Part shown: one piece after another, positions 54,565 to 63,144 of the stretch
Layout of the letters: each line of letters opens with the position of its first letter
How positions within the stretch are numbered: position 1 is the first letter of the stretch
Assembly (NCBI RefSeq): GCF_016756595.1
Contig: NZ_AP023257.1
Span: 2,372,001 to 2,436,000 of the forward strand
Origin: Mesorhizobium sp. L-2-11
GTDB lineage: Bacteria > Pseudomonadota > Alphaproteobacteria > Rhizobiales > Rhizobiaceae
Direction: 5' to 3'
Length of the DNA: 64,000 bases
The notes under the pieces: model-generated
Seen by the model: the letters and a program-made list of their open reading frames with translations, nothing else
Told to the model about the DNA's origin: nothing
Databases searched by the model: none
Position numbers and translations under genes: made by a program

Positions 54565-55377
54565 ATGAACAAAACCAATCCTGGCGTCGCCGTGGTGACG
54601 GGGGCGTCTTCCGGCATCGGGCGCGCGACGGCCATAGCTTTGCAAAGCGCCGGATACCGCGTGTTCGGCACCAGCCGTCGCGCAGCCGAAAACTCCGACG
54701 GCCTGACCATGCTGGCCTGTGACGTGACCGATGACGCGTCCGTGGCGAAACTGGTCGATGACGTGCTGGCCGAGACCGGGCGCATCGACCTGCTCGTCAA
54801 CAATGCCGGCATGGGTTTGTTTGGTGGCGCGGAAGAGTCCTCCATGGCCCAGGCTCAGGCACTGTTCGATGTGAACGTCTTCGGCGTGCTTCGCGTGACC
54901 AACGCGGTCCTGCCGATAATGCGCCGTCAAGGCAAGGGTAGAATCGTCAATCTGAGTTCGGTGCAGGGGTTCATTCCAGCTCCCTATTTCGCGCTTTATG
55001 CGTCGACCAAACATGCCATCGAAGGCTATTCCGAATCACTCGACCATGAACTGCGCCCGTTCGGGATTCGCGTTGCCTTGGTCGAACCCGCCTATACCCG
55101 CACATCCTTCGAGGATAATCTCGCCAAGCCGGATCAGTTGCTTGATATCTATGACGCTGCGCGCGTTGGCATGAAAGCAGTCGTGCGGAGAGCAATGGAA
55201 AAAGGCGATTCACCCGAAGTGGTAGCCAAGACGGTTTTGGCGGCTGCGACCGATCGCGCTCCGAAGAGGCGCTATGCGGCGGGAAAAATGGCCCGCCAGG
55301 TCAGTCTCCTGCGCCGTTTCGTCCCCGCATCCGCATTCGACAAGAGCCTGCGTAAGCAGAACGGGCTGCCGGCCTGA
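54565..55377 (+). CDS. Short-chain dehydrogenase/reductase
   Basis: 270 aa, classical SDR. Cofactor motif VVTGASSGIGRATA; DLLVNNAGMG; catalytic Ser in GRIVNLSSVQG; and YASTKHA (Tyr, Lys). The motif GTSRRAAE after the second strand favours NADP. ATG codons at 54556 and 54565 are both possible; the second gives the usual MNKTNPGV start, with AAAGAG 7-9 nt upstream. Follows the FabF-like gene by 68 nt, likely one operon. Substrate unknown, perhaps a ketoacyl or lipid intermediate. Confidence 0.9.
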   Translation: MNKTNPGVAVVTGASSGIGRATAIALQSAGYRVFGTSRRAAENSDGLTMLACDVTDDASVAKLVDDVLAETGRIDLLVNNAGMGLFGGAEESSMAQAQALFDVNVFGVLRVTNAVLPIMRRQGKGRIVNLSSVQGFIPAPYFALYASTKHAIEGYSESLDHELRPFGIRVALVEPAYTRTSFEDNLAKPDQLLDIYDAARVGMKAVVRRAMEKGDSPEVVAKTVLAAATDRAPKRRYAAGKMARQVSLLRRFVPASAFDKSLRKQNGLPA

Positions 55378-55393
55378 CGATACCGACGACTCC

Positions 55394-55501
55394 GTGAAAA
55401 TCGGAATCATCGGCCCTGGAAACGTCGGCGCCACATTGAGGCAGCCCAAACCTGACGCAATTTGCTTTGGAGAACGCCCGGCGGTTGTTGGCGTTAGATA
55501 A
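55394..55501 (+). pseudogene. N-terminal remnant of an NADP-binding F420-reductase-like oxidoreductase
   Basis: From GTG 55394 the frame reads VKIGIIGPGNVGATL, the exact Rossmann start of NADPH-dependent F420 reductase-like proteins, then changes to unrelated RQPKPDAICFGERPAVVGVR and stops. Only the first ~15 codons resemble the family, so the gene was probably cut off. It may have followed the SDR gene in an ancestral operon. Confidence 0.55.
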
Positions 55502-55636
55502 GCGACATGTTATGTTGCAGTGCGAAAGAGCGGGGGCCACGTCCTTTCAAACCCTGTATGTGCGACCCCTGCAGACTGGTCGGTATCACTGAAACTCCCG
55601 GGCATGGGGTTCGGGATTCGATGGGGACAAGGGGTA

Positions 55637-55837
55637 ATGCTTTACACGCTGGTTATGATGGTCTGCATGACGGATGTGCCGCAGACCTGTGAAAAACGCG
55701 AACAGATTGTGGACGGTCTGGCGATGAACCCCGGGACCGCCTTCATGCAGGCGCAGCCGCTGGTCGCCCAGTGGATCGAGACGCATCCCGGTTATTTCGT
55801 GCAGCGCTGGCGCATGCTGCCCGGCCGGGGAACGTGA
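55637..55837 (+). CDS. Small cysteine-containing conserved protein (copy 2)
   Basis: 66 aa from ATG 55637: MLYTLVMMVCMTDVPQTCEK..., then VAQWIETHPGYFVQRWRMLPG. It shares with the protein at 30774-30983 the hydrophobic start, the Cys-x7-Cys pair, and an aligned W-x3-HP-x3-V-x-RW segment. An earlier in-frame start at 55520 exists but has no similar residues; GGACAAGGGG precedes 55637. It converges with the lut/ped-like cluster. Function unknown. Confidence 0.7.
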   Translation: MLYTLVMMVCMTDVPQTCEKREQIVDGLAMNPGTAFMQAQPLVAQWIETHPGYFVQRWRMLPGRGT

Positions 55838-55860
55838 GATCCGCTACGCAGATAGAGGTT

Positions 55861-56490
55861 CTACTTCTTCGCGGCGAGCGTTTCCGAGACGGCCTTGGAC
55901 AATTGATAAAGTCGCTGCTCGATGATCGTCGGCACTTCACAGACATAAGTCAATGATTGGACGCGTTCATTGAAAATTCGCGTTGCGAATTTCAGCTGTT
56001 CGGTTCGCCGTTCGATGTCGTCGGGGTCTGCATCCGGCTTTGCCCGCAACGCATCGACGTCGGAGGCTGCCTTGCGCAAGGCGGCGGCCATTTCGAGCTG
56101 CTTGCGGGCGTACCGGGAAATGCCTGAGATCACGTGCGAACGCTCGGCGTCCATGTGATCGAACATGCCTTGCACCAGCATCGCCATTTTCGGCGCCAGC
56201 TGCTCGGCCGGCAGCGAGGCGCCGAAATCCTTGATCTTCTTCTGGGCTTCGGCAATCGGCATCCGCCGGGCTGCCACCTCCTCGACCAGAGCGGAGACGG
56301 CAGGGTCCTTCGAAAAGTCCTTCGCCGCTGGCGGAAGCTCCGGACCGTTCCAGATCTGGCCGAGCGAGAGCTGCGGCACCTTGCGCTGTATGCAGGGCCA
56401 GTCCGGATCGGTGTTCGCCGCCCTGGCGTTCACGCTCGGCGTCAGCATGGCAACCACAGCCAGGCTGCGAACGAGGCTCATTCGTGCCAT
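55861..56490 (-). CDS. Exported protein of the PQQ/lanthanide ABC cluster (LutG-like position)
   Basis: 209 aa, signal peptide MARMSLVRSLAVVAMLTPSVNARAA. The mature start is DPDWPCIQRKVPQLSLGQIWNGPELPP, then a helical, charged body (AEAQKKIKDFGASLPAEQLAPKMAMLVQGMFDHMDAERSHVISGISRYARKQLEMAA). ATG at 56490 overlaps the permease stop (TGATG). No named fold recognised. Its place after the permease matches an exported protein of the M. extorquens lut cluster; the assignment rests on context. Confidence 0.75.
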   Translation of the reverse strand: MARMSLVRSLAVVAMLTPSVNARAANTDPDWPCIQRKVPQLSLGQIWNGPELPPAAKDFSKDPAVSALVEEVAARRMPIAEAQKKIKDFGASLPAEQLAPKMAMLVQGMFDHMDAERSHVISGISRYARKQLEMAAALRKAASDVDALRAKPDADPDDIERRTEQLKFATRIFNERVQSLTYVCEVPTIIEQRLYQLSKAVSETLAAKK

Positions 56491-57365
56491 CAGCCATTTC
56501 CTCCGGTGTCTTGTTTGCGGGTCACCAGGCCGCGCGAAGGGTCGTAGGCGATGATGGCGGCGGCAAGGAACAGAACGGTGCAGCCGGCAACGACGCCCAG
56601 CGACAGCCACTCAATCTGGCCGTAGAAGGCGAAGCGGATCAGTTCGACGGCATAGGTGAACGGATTGGCGAGGCAGATCTTGTGCAGCAGCGGACTCGCT
56701 TCCTGGATGCGCCACAACGGATAGAGCGCCGGCGAGGCGAAATAGCCGGGAAAGATGACGAAGTTCATGATGCCGGCGAAATTTTCGAGCTGCTTGATCA
56801 TCGACGACAAAAGTATGCCGAGCGCGCAAAGCATCATGCCCGACAGGAACAGCGCCGGCAGCACCATGAGATAGCCGATCGGCGGCGCCTTGACGCCCCA
56901 GAACCAGGCCACGATCAGGAACGCGTAGACCTGCGCGATCGATACCGAGACCCCGGCGAGCATCTTCGACACCAGCAGGAACCAGCGCGGGAAGGGGCTG
57001 ACCAAAAGCGTGCGCATGTTGCCCATCTCGCGGTCATAAACCATCGACAGCGAAGACTGCATGCCTGAGAACAGCAGGATCATGCCGCACAGCCCCGGCG
57101 TGATGTAGACCTCGTAGAGCACGTAGGTCTTGTAGGGCGGGATGATCGACACGCCGAGCACCTGCCGGAATCCGGCGGCAAAGATGAACAGCCAGATGAG
57201 CGGCCGAACCAGTGAGGAAATGAAGCGCTCGCGCTGGTGCAGGAAGCGCAGGCACTCGCGCAGGACGACGCCCTTGAGGCAAATGAGATAGTGGCGCAGG
57301 CCGAATTTCTCGAACTTCACAGGGATGATGCCGGCGACTTTTTCAGGCATTGCCGGGGCGCTCAT
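56490..57365 (-). CDS. ABC-2-type permease, PQQ-dependent alcohol dehydrogenase/lanthanide system
   Basis: 291 aa with six hydrophobic segments, for example LVRPLIWLFIFAAGFRQVLG, GLCGMILLFSGMQSSLSMVYDREMGNMRTLLVSPFPRWF (typical ABC-2 signature) and LGVVAGCTVLFLAAAIIAY. The start at 57365 overlaps the ATPase stop (ATGA). Corresponds to PedC of Pseudomonas and LutF of Methylobacterium, known or proposed to move lanthanides or their ligands. Direction of transport is not settled by the sequence. Confidence 0.87.
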   Translation of the reverse strand: MSAPAMPEKVAGIIPVKFEKFGLRHYLICLKGVVLRECLRFLHQRERFISSLVRPLIWLFIFAAGFRQVLGVSIIPPYKTYVLYEVYITPGLCGMILLFSGMQSSLSMVYDREMGNMRTLLVSPFPRWFLLVSKMLAGVSVSIAQVYAFLIVAWFWGVKAPPIGYLMVLPALFLSGMMLCALGILLSSMIKQLENFAGIMNFVIFPGYFASPALYPLWRIQEASPLLHKICLANPFTYAVELIRFAFYGQIEWLSLGVVAGCTVLFLAAAIIAYDPSRGLVTRKQDTGGNG

Positions 57366-58150
57366 GGCGATAGCTCCGCGGTGCCGGCCGCCTCGATGCG
57401 GCTGAGCCTGGAAAAGGCGTCGCGGATCGAGCCGGCGCCGCTCGTCCTGACGACATCGGCCACCTTGCCCTTGGCGACCAGTTCGCCCTGCCGCAGCACG
57501 ACGACATGGTCGCCGTCGTCGACCTCGTCGATCAGATGCGTCGCCCACAGCACGCCGATGCCCTCGGTTTCGACGAGCTTGCGGATGGTGGCGAGAATGC
57601 CGGCGCGCGACTGGATGTCGAGACCGACCGTCGCCTCGTCGAGCAGCAGCAGCGATGGGCGGTGGAGCAGCGCCCTGGCGATCTCGATGCGCCGCATCTG
57701 GCCGCCGGAAAGGCTGCGCGCCTTGTCATGCTGCCGACCTGGCATGTCGACGATATCGAGCAACGCGGCGATGCGCTGCCGGGCCTCGTGTCCGCCGATG
57801 CCATGCAGCGCGGCGTGGTAGGAGAGGTTCTGGTGAACGCTGAGATCGAGGTCGAGCGTGCGCGCCTGGAACACGATGCCGACACGCCTGAGCGCCTCGC
57901 CCGAGGCGCGGCTGACGTCATGGCCGAAGATGCGGATCGATCCGCGACGGGTGTCGTAGAGATGGCTGATCAGCGAGAACAGGGTCGTCTTGCCGGCGCC
58001 GTTGAGACCGAGAAGGACGGTGAACGTCGCCGGCGCGATCGAGAACGAGACGTCGTTGAGCGCCCGCTTCGAACCATAGGAGTGGCTGACGGCGGCAACG
58101 TCGAGCGCCGCCACCTGATCTCCCGGTCCGCTTGTCCTCACATGCTGCAC
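57362..58150 (-). CDS. ABC ATPase, PQQ-dependent alcohol dehydrogenase/lanthanide system
   Basis: 262 aa. Walker A LGLNGAGKTTLF, Q-loop GIVFQARTLDLDLSV, signature SLSGGQMRRIEIARAL, Walker B LLLLDEATVGLD, switch ATHLIDEV. The family usually has DLDLTV after the Q-loop and is found next to quinoprotein dehydrogenases. Equivalent to PedB/LutE by context. Coupled to the permease. Confidence 0.89.
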   Translation of the reverse strand: MQHVRTSGPGDQVAALDVAAVSHSYGSKRALNDVSFSIAPATFTVLLGLNGAGKTTLFSLISHLYDTRRGSIRIFGHDVSRASGEALRRVGIVFQARTLDLDLSVHQNLSYHAALHGIGGHEARQRIAALLDIVDMPGRQHDKARSLSGGQMRRIEIARALLHRPSLLLLDEATVGLDIQSRAGILATIRKLVETEGIGVLWATHLIDEVDDGDHVVVLRQGELVAKGKVADVVRTSGAGSIRDAFSRLSRIEAAGTAELSP

Positions 58151-58250
58151 GCCGGCTGGCTCCTTGTCGTCGACAATAGTCTAGCGCACCTGGCGCACCA
58201 CGAGTCTAGTGCACTGGGCCAGATCGCGAAGGTCTCGCTTTCCGGTCATC

Positions 58251-58751
58251 TTACTTGATCGTGATCGTGCCCTTCATGCCCTTGTCGGCGAGGTCGGGCA
58301 CCGACCATGTGTAAATGCCGGGCCTCACGGTGCTAAACTGTACCTGGATGGTGCCGTCGGCGTCGAATTCGAGCCATGCGGGTGCGCCGTTCATGTGCAC
58401 TTCAAGGTCGTTGATGACGATCTGGTTGTTCCACACATTGCGGAACAGGTCGGTATGGAATTTGTACTCCAGCCCGCCGGCCGCGGTAATCTTCCAGCGA
58501 TAGCCCTGGCCGGCGATCAGCTCAAAGTCCTTCTGGTTGACGGTGAACTGGTCTTGCTTGCTGCCGAGGATAAGTTCCGGCACGTCCTTGCTGGCGCGGG
58601 TCGCCTTCTCGGCCTGCGGACTGGCCTCCGTGCTGGCCGCTGCGGCGGCGGCTGCGTCATCGTCATCGCCGTCGTCCTGCGCCCAGACCTGGCCCTGGGT
58701 GAGCGTCATGCCCACCAGCGCGGCGAAAGCGACTGCCCGAAATTTCCGCAT
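58251..58751 (-). CDS. Acidic secreted protein with cupredoxin-like C-terminus
   Basis: 166 aa; signal peptide MRKFRAVAFAALVGMTLTQGQVWA. The mature protein opens with an Asp cluster (QDDGDDDD, residues 25-32), an Ala-rich linker, then a beta-sandwich-like domain (FELIAGQGYRWKITAAGGLEYKFHTDLFRNVWNNQIVINDLEVHMNGAP..FDADGTIQVQFSTVRPGIYTWSVPDLADKGMKGTITI) resembling cupredoxins but lacking an obvious Cys-Met copper site. AGGGCAGGAAATC precedes the ATG. Sits between the beta-propeller and the ATPase in the cluster. Confidence 0.78.
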   Translation of the reverse strand: MRKFRAVAFAALVGMTLTQGQVWAQDDGDDDDAAAAAAASTEASPQAEKATRASKDVPELILGSKQDQFTVNQKDFELIAGQGYRWKITAAGGLEYKFHTDLFRNVWNNQIVINDLEVHMNGAPAWLEFDADGTIQVQFSTVRPGIYTWSVPDLADKGMKGTITIK

Positions 58752-58833
58752 GATTTCCTGCCCTTGTGCTGTTTTTCTGTCGGTTTGATTCACTTGGTTT
58801 ATTCAATGGTTGATTGGGTTCATTTGGCGGGTT

Positions 58834-59805
58834 TCATTTGGGAGAGACGACGACGCCCCACGGCAGCGCGCCGACGGTCACCGACTGCACCGGCTCGTCG
58901 GTCGCCACGTCGATGAAAGTGATGTCGTTCGACACGCCGTTGGTCGAGATGATGGTTTTCTGGTCCGGGGTGAAAGCGAGCTGCCAGACGCGTTGGCCGA
59001 CCAGCACATATTTCTCGACCTCGTATGTCTGCGTGTTGATCACCGCGACGCGGTTGGCCGGCCCGAGCGCGACATAGGCTTTCTTGCCGTCGGCGGTGAT
59101 GCGCACGCCGACCGGCTGGATGGATTCGGGCCTCAGGCCGGCAATCTCGAAGGTGATCTTGTGGACGACTTCGCGCGTTTGATTGTCGATCACCGAAACC
59201 GTGCCTCCGATCTCGGCACTCACCCAGGCCTGCTTGCCGTCGGGGGTGAACTCGACGAAGCGCGGACGCGCGTCGACCAGCACGTTGTCGGTGATCTCGT
59301 GCGTCGACGTATCGATGAAATGCGCCATGTTCGTCGTTTCCGACGTGTTGACCATCGTCTTGCCGTCCGGGCTGACGCCCATGCCCTCCGGCTCGACGCC
59401 GACCGGGATCTCGGCCAGCACCTTCTTGCCCTCGATGTCGATGACGGTGACGAGATTGTCGTCCTCATTGGCGACATAAAGCGTCTTGCCGTCGGGCGAC
59501 AGCACGAACAGCTCCGGGTCGGGCCCGGAAGGCAAGGTGTCGACGATCTCCAGCGACGCCGTGTCGATGACCTCGATCGAATCATCGTCGCTGGCGCAGA
59601 GATAGATGTGCTTGCCGTCGTGCGAGATGGTGATGCCGCGCGGACGCTGCCCGACATTGACGGTCTTCACCACCTGCATCGTCGCGGTGTCGACCACGGA
59701 AATCGTGTTGTCCTTCTCGTTGGAGACATAGGCCATGTAGGCCGACGCCGGGCCGGCCATGAAGCCGGTCACAACTATGGCGAGTGCGCAAGCTCGTCTC
59801 TGCAC
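58834..59805 (-). CDS. PQQ-associated YVTN beta-propeller protein
   Basis: Periplasmic seven-bladed propeller protein (323 aa) with signal peptide MQRRACALAIVVTGFMAGPASA. YVTN-type repeats recur about every 42 residues: YVSNEKDNTISVVDTATMQVVKTVNVG, LCASDDDSIEVIDTASLEIVDTLP, YVANEDDNLVTVIDIEGKKVLAEIPVG, and so on, each with PxGxxxSPDGK. The family is found with quinoprotein alcohol dehydrogenase ABC systems; equivalent to PedA2/LutB by position. 21 nt from the binding-protein gene. Confidence 0.9.
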   Translation of the reverse strand: MQRRACALAIVVTGFMAGPASAYMAYVSNEKDNTISVVDTATMQVVKTVNVGQRPRGITISHDGKHIYLCASDDDSIEVIDTASLEIVDTLPSGPDPELFVLSPDGKTLYVANEDDNLVTVIDIEGKKVLAEIPVGVEPEGMGVSPDGKTMVNTSETTNMAHFIDTSTHEITDNVLVDARPRFVEFTPDGKQAWVSAEIGGTVSVIDNQTREVVHKITFEIAGLRPESIQPVGVRITADGKKAYVALGPANRVAVINTQTYEVEKYVLVGQRVWQLAFTPDQKTIISTNGVSNDITFIDVATDEPVQSVTVGALPWGVVVSPK

Positions 59806-59826
59806 TAAAGTTCCTCCCGATCTTTT

Positions 59827-61077
59827 CTACTTAAGCACGCATTTTGTTTCCGGTTCATCGACCCCGAGCGTATCGAGCTCCGACAGCTGGTGCAAAAATC
59901 CCTCCTGCGGCGATGTCGAGACGACTGATCTGGTGTCGCCGAGGAAGATTGGCTGCCGCAACTGCTGGTTCCACTTGCGGAAGGTCAGTTTCTGCCCCTT
60001 GAAGGCGGCGATCGAAAAATCGTCGGAGCGGATGAAGTCGGCCATCTTGCGCGGGTCGGCGCCCTGCGTGCGGGTCGCCGCCTCGCCGAGGACGCGCACC
60101 GCCGTCCACGCCGCCATGTCCTTCGACACCATGCGGCGGCTATTCGCCTTGGCGAAGCGGTTCTGGATCTGGGTGCCGCCCCATTGCTCGCTGGCCGGAT
60201 GCCAGGCCGACGGGGTGAGGCCGGCGGTGCCGGCGACCGGCCGTGGGACCCAGGTGCGGAACGGAACGTAGGTGCCGAACACCTCGCTTTCGTCGGCGAC
60301 CAGCAGCACATCGTGCTCCGGCAGGTCCTGGGTGAAGACAGGCATCTGGCGCTGGATCTGGACGACGCCGGAATCGGTACGCCGTGCCGTTCCGGTATCC
60401 TCGAACAGCTTTTCGCCGACAATCTCGCCGCCGAAGCGCGTCGCCGCCCGGCGCAGCGCCTCGGCAAAAAGCTGGTCGCGCTCGTGCGAGCCGTAGATCA
60501 GCACCCAGCGCCGCCATTGCTTCCAGATGAGATATTGCGCCAGCCCGTCGGCCAGCATGCTGCGCGTCGGGATGGTGTGAAAGATATTGGCGCGGCATTC
60601 CTCCTCGCGCAGACTGTCGTCGGTAGCGCCGGCGTTGAAGATCAAAACGCCGTTGTCGCGGGCAAGATCGGCGATCGACAGCAACTGCCTGGCCGAGAGA
60701 TCCGCGACCACATAGCGGTTGCCTTTGGCGATCATCTCCTGGAAGGCCGGGACGACATCTGCATCCGGCTTCACCTCGGTCACGTCGAGGCTGAACTTCT
60801 GGCCGAGGAAGCTGCCGGTCGTGTTGTTGTCGGCAATCGCCACATTGCCCCCGGCAACGCCTTCATCGCGCGGCGGGACGTCGAGCACCGACAACGCCAA
60901 CTGCGGCGCATAGGCGCGCAAATAGCCTATCTTGATCTCGGTCAGTTTTTTTTCCGGCTTGGCCGTTGCGGTCGGCTGCTTGCCCGTCGCTTCCTGGGCC
61001 AGCGCGCCCGCAACGTTGACGGTCAGGGAAAAAAAGCACAAAAAGGCCGCCAGAGTGCCCGGCACCGCGCTCGTCAT
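59827..61077 (-). CDS. ABC substrate-binding protein, PQQ-dependent alcohol dehydrogenase/lanthanide system
   Basis: 416 aa from ATG 61077 with signal peptide (MTSAVPGTLAAFLCFFSLTVNVAGALAQ). Type I periplasmic-binding fold like the branched-chain amino acid receptors: KIGYLRAYAPQLALSVLDVPPRDEGVAGGNVAIADNNTTGSFLGQ, DLSARQLLSIADLARDNGVLIFNAGATDDSLREEECR, and AWTAVRVLGEAATRTQGAD. This group is tied to PQQ-dependent catabolism and is like PedA1/LutA. First gene of the leftward cluster. A longer frame to 61284 overlaps the divergent promoter. Confidence 0.88.
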   Translation of the reverse strand: MTSAVPGTLAAFLCFFSLTVNVAGALAQEATGKQPTATAKPEKKLTEIKIGYLRAYAPQLALSVLDVPPRDEGVAGGNVAIADNNTTGSFLGQKFSLDVTEVKPDADVVPAFQEMIAKGNRYVVADLSARQLLSIADLARDNGVLIFNAGATDDSLREEECRANIFHTIPTRSMLADGLAQYLIWKQWRRWVLIYGSHERDQLFAEALRRAATRFGGEIVGEKLFEDTGTARRTDSGVVQIQRQMPVFTQDLPEHDVLLVADESEVFGTYVPFRTWVPRPVAGTAGLTPSAWHPASEQWGGTQIQNRFAKANSRRMVSKDMAAWTAVRVLGEAATRTQGADPRKMADFIRSDDFSIAAFKGQKLTFRKWNQQLRQPIFLGDTRSVVSTSPQEGFLHQLSELDTLGVDEPETKCVLK

Positions 61078-61302
61078 CGATAAAATTACCCATTCTTGCG
61101 CTAAAGTCCGATTGTTGTCGGAGCGGCGCGAAGTCAAGGTGCCCATGATGAGCTTAGCTGACCGGCAAATTTTATCAAACCCTGAAAGTGGACTTCTCAC
61201 GTCTGCTTTAGTGCCGTGCCTGCTCGCCCGAACGGCGACCGAGCGGATTTCGGTATTCGGGCCCAAGAACGCTCTGTCCCTCATGCCGGAGAAAGTCCGT
61301 CA

Positions 61303-63141
61303 ATGACCAGAATGCTGGCCAGCGTCACCGGCGTCGACGAGGCGGAGATCGCGCTTTCAGGCGGCGTCGACATCGTCGACCTGAAGGATCCGAAGGCGGG
61401 AGCGCTGGGCGCGGTGTCCACGCAGACCATCCGCCGGACGATTTCGCTGATCGCCGGCCGGGCGCCGGTCAGCGCGGTCTGCGGCGACCTGCCGATGGAA
61501 CCGGAGACCATTCGCGCCAAGGCCGAAGAGATTTCTGCAACCGGCGTCGATTACGTCAAGATAGGTTTTTTCCCGACGGCAAATGCCACCGCCTGCGCGG
61601 CTGCGCTCGAACCGCTCGCCGCCCGAACGAAACTGATCGCGGTCCTGTTCGCCGACCTGGCGCCGGATTTCGAGCTTCTGCCGATGCTTGCCGGACATCG
61701 CTTTCATGGCGCAATGGTCGACACTGCGATCAAGGCCAGCGGGCGCCTGCTCGACCATGTGCCGCCCGAGCGTATTCCGGGTTTCGTCGATCGAGCCAAA
61801 TCGCTCGGCCTCATGGTTGGGTTGAGCGGATCGCTGGAAGCCCCTGATATCCCGCGCATGCTGCCCTTCGTTCCCGATTTTCTCGGCTTTCGCGGGGCGC
61901 TGTGCGGCCATTCCGGCCGCGTCGGCTCGATCAGCGCCGAGGCGGTTGCGCAAATCCGCGACTTGATCCCGAAAGCATCCCGGGTCGGCGGCGCGTCGAG
62001 CGTCGACTACCGCCTGCTGGCGGCGAGGGGCTATTCGCCGGGCACCGACCCGACACTGGGTACCGACAAGATCTTCGTGCGGGACTTTGTCCTGCCGGTC
62101 CAGATCGGCGCCTACAGTTTTGAGCACGGCCATACCCAAAAAGTGCGTTTCGACGTGATCGCCGACGTGCTGCAAGTCACCGACCATCCCGAAGACATGC
62201 GCCATGTGTTTTCCTACGACATCATCATGGACGGCATTCGCACCATCGTCGCGCGCGGCCACATCCAGCTTAGCGAGGCCCTGGCCGAGCAGGTGGCGTC
62301 CTACATCCTGGAAAACCCGCGTGTCGTGCGGGTCACGGTAAGGGTGGAAAAACTCGAACTCGGCCCAGGCGGCGTCGGCGTCGAGATCGAACGCAAGCGC
62401 CAATCGGCAGGCCGCGGCGTTGCCTCCGGCTCTGCCGGCCGAAAAGACCAAAGCGCCGTTTCCCGGGCGCGACAGGAAAGGCCTGAGGCCATCAGGCGAG
62501 CCGTCAAGCCAGCCGTCGTCAAGCTTGGCGGCAGCACGGCCGATGCGGCGGAAATGGCGGACTGGGTCGCGGCGCTGGCGGGTTCCAAGCTGCCGATCGT
62601 CATCGTGCCGGGCGGCGGCCGCTTTGCCGACCAGGTGCGCGAGACGCAGATTTACATGGATTTTTCCGACACCGCCGCGCACGCCATGGCGATCCTCGCC
62701 ATGGAGCAGTTCGCCCAAATCATCCTCGACCGTGACGAAAGGCTGGAGCCGGCACGGTCGCTGGAAGAAATGCGGCGGGCGCTGGACGCGGGGAAGGTGC
62801 CGGTGTGGCTGCCGTCGTCATTGACGCTGCCGGCGCCGGACATTCCGGCTTCCTGGGATGTTACCTCCGATTCCCTTGCCGCCTGGCTTGCCGGCAAGCT
62901 CGGCGCAAATGCGCTGCTCCTGATCAAGCAGACAGGCGCCTTCTCCGGCAGCGACACGATCGACGGCCTGGCGGCCAGAGGCATCGTCGACGCCGGCTTC
63001 GCCGCCATGCTGCCCGACGGTGTCGATGTCCATCTCGCCGGCCCGAAAGATGCCTCCGAGGCCATGGGGTTGCTCGCGGCGGGCGTTCTGCCCGGCATTC
63101 GGATCGCCGCCCCGATCCGGTCGGCAAGAATAGCAGGGTAG
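61303..63141 (+). CDS. Three-domain fusion: MfnB-like synthase - FolB-like aldolase - amino-acid-kinase-like (methanofuran/H4MPT cofactors)
   Basis: 612 aa. Residues 1-240 are MfnB-like ((5-formylfuran-3-yl)methyl phosphate synthase): IVDLKDPKAGALGAVS (catalytic K28) and VDYVKIGFF (K86). Residues ~253-365 are a dihydroneopterin-aldolase-like FolB domain (DKIFVRDFVLPVQIGAYSFEHGHTQKVRFDV). After a basic linker, ~402-612 is an amino-acid-kinase fold (AVVKLGGSTADAAEM, IVIVPGGGRFADQVRE). In methylotrophs these are usually separate proteins. GGAGAAAG precedes ATG 61303. Followed 3 nt on by a flavoprotein gene. The pathway role is inferred from domains and neighbours. Confidence 0.87.
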   Translation: MTRMLASVTGVDEAEIALSGGVDIVDLKDPKAGALGAVSTQTIRRTISLIAGRAPVSAVCGDLPMEPETIRAKAEEISATGVDYVKIGFFPTANATACAAALEPLAARTKLIAVLFADLAPDFELLPMLAGHRFHGAMVDTAIKASGRLLDHVPPERIPGFVDRAKSLGLMVGLSGSLEAPDIPRMLPFVPDFLGFRGALCGHSGRVGSISAEAVAQIRDLIPKASRVGGASSVDYRLLAARGYSPGTDPTLGTDKIFVRDFVLPVQIGAYSFEHGHTQKVRFDVIADVLQVTDHPEDMRHVFSYDIIMDGIRTIVARGHIQLSEALAEQVASYILENPRVVRVTVRVEKLELGPGGVGVEIERKRQSAGRGVASGSAGRKDQSAVSRARQERPEAIRRAVKPAVVKLGGSTADAAEMADWVAALAGSKLPIVIVPGGGRFADQVRETQIYMDFSDTAAHAMAILAMEQFAQIILDRDERLEPARSLEEMRRALDAGKVPVWLPSSLTLPAPDIPASWDVTSDSLAAWLAGKLGANALLLIKQTGAFSGSDTIDGLAARGIVDAGFAAMLPDGVDVHLAGPKDASEAMGLLAAGVLPGIRIAAPIRSARIAG

Positions 63142-63144
63142 GCG

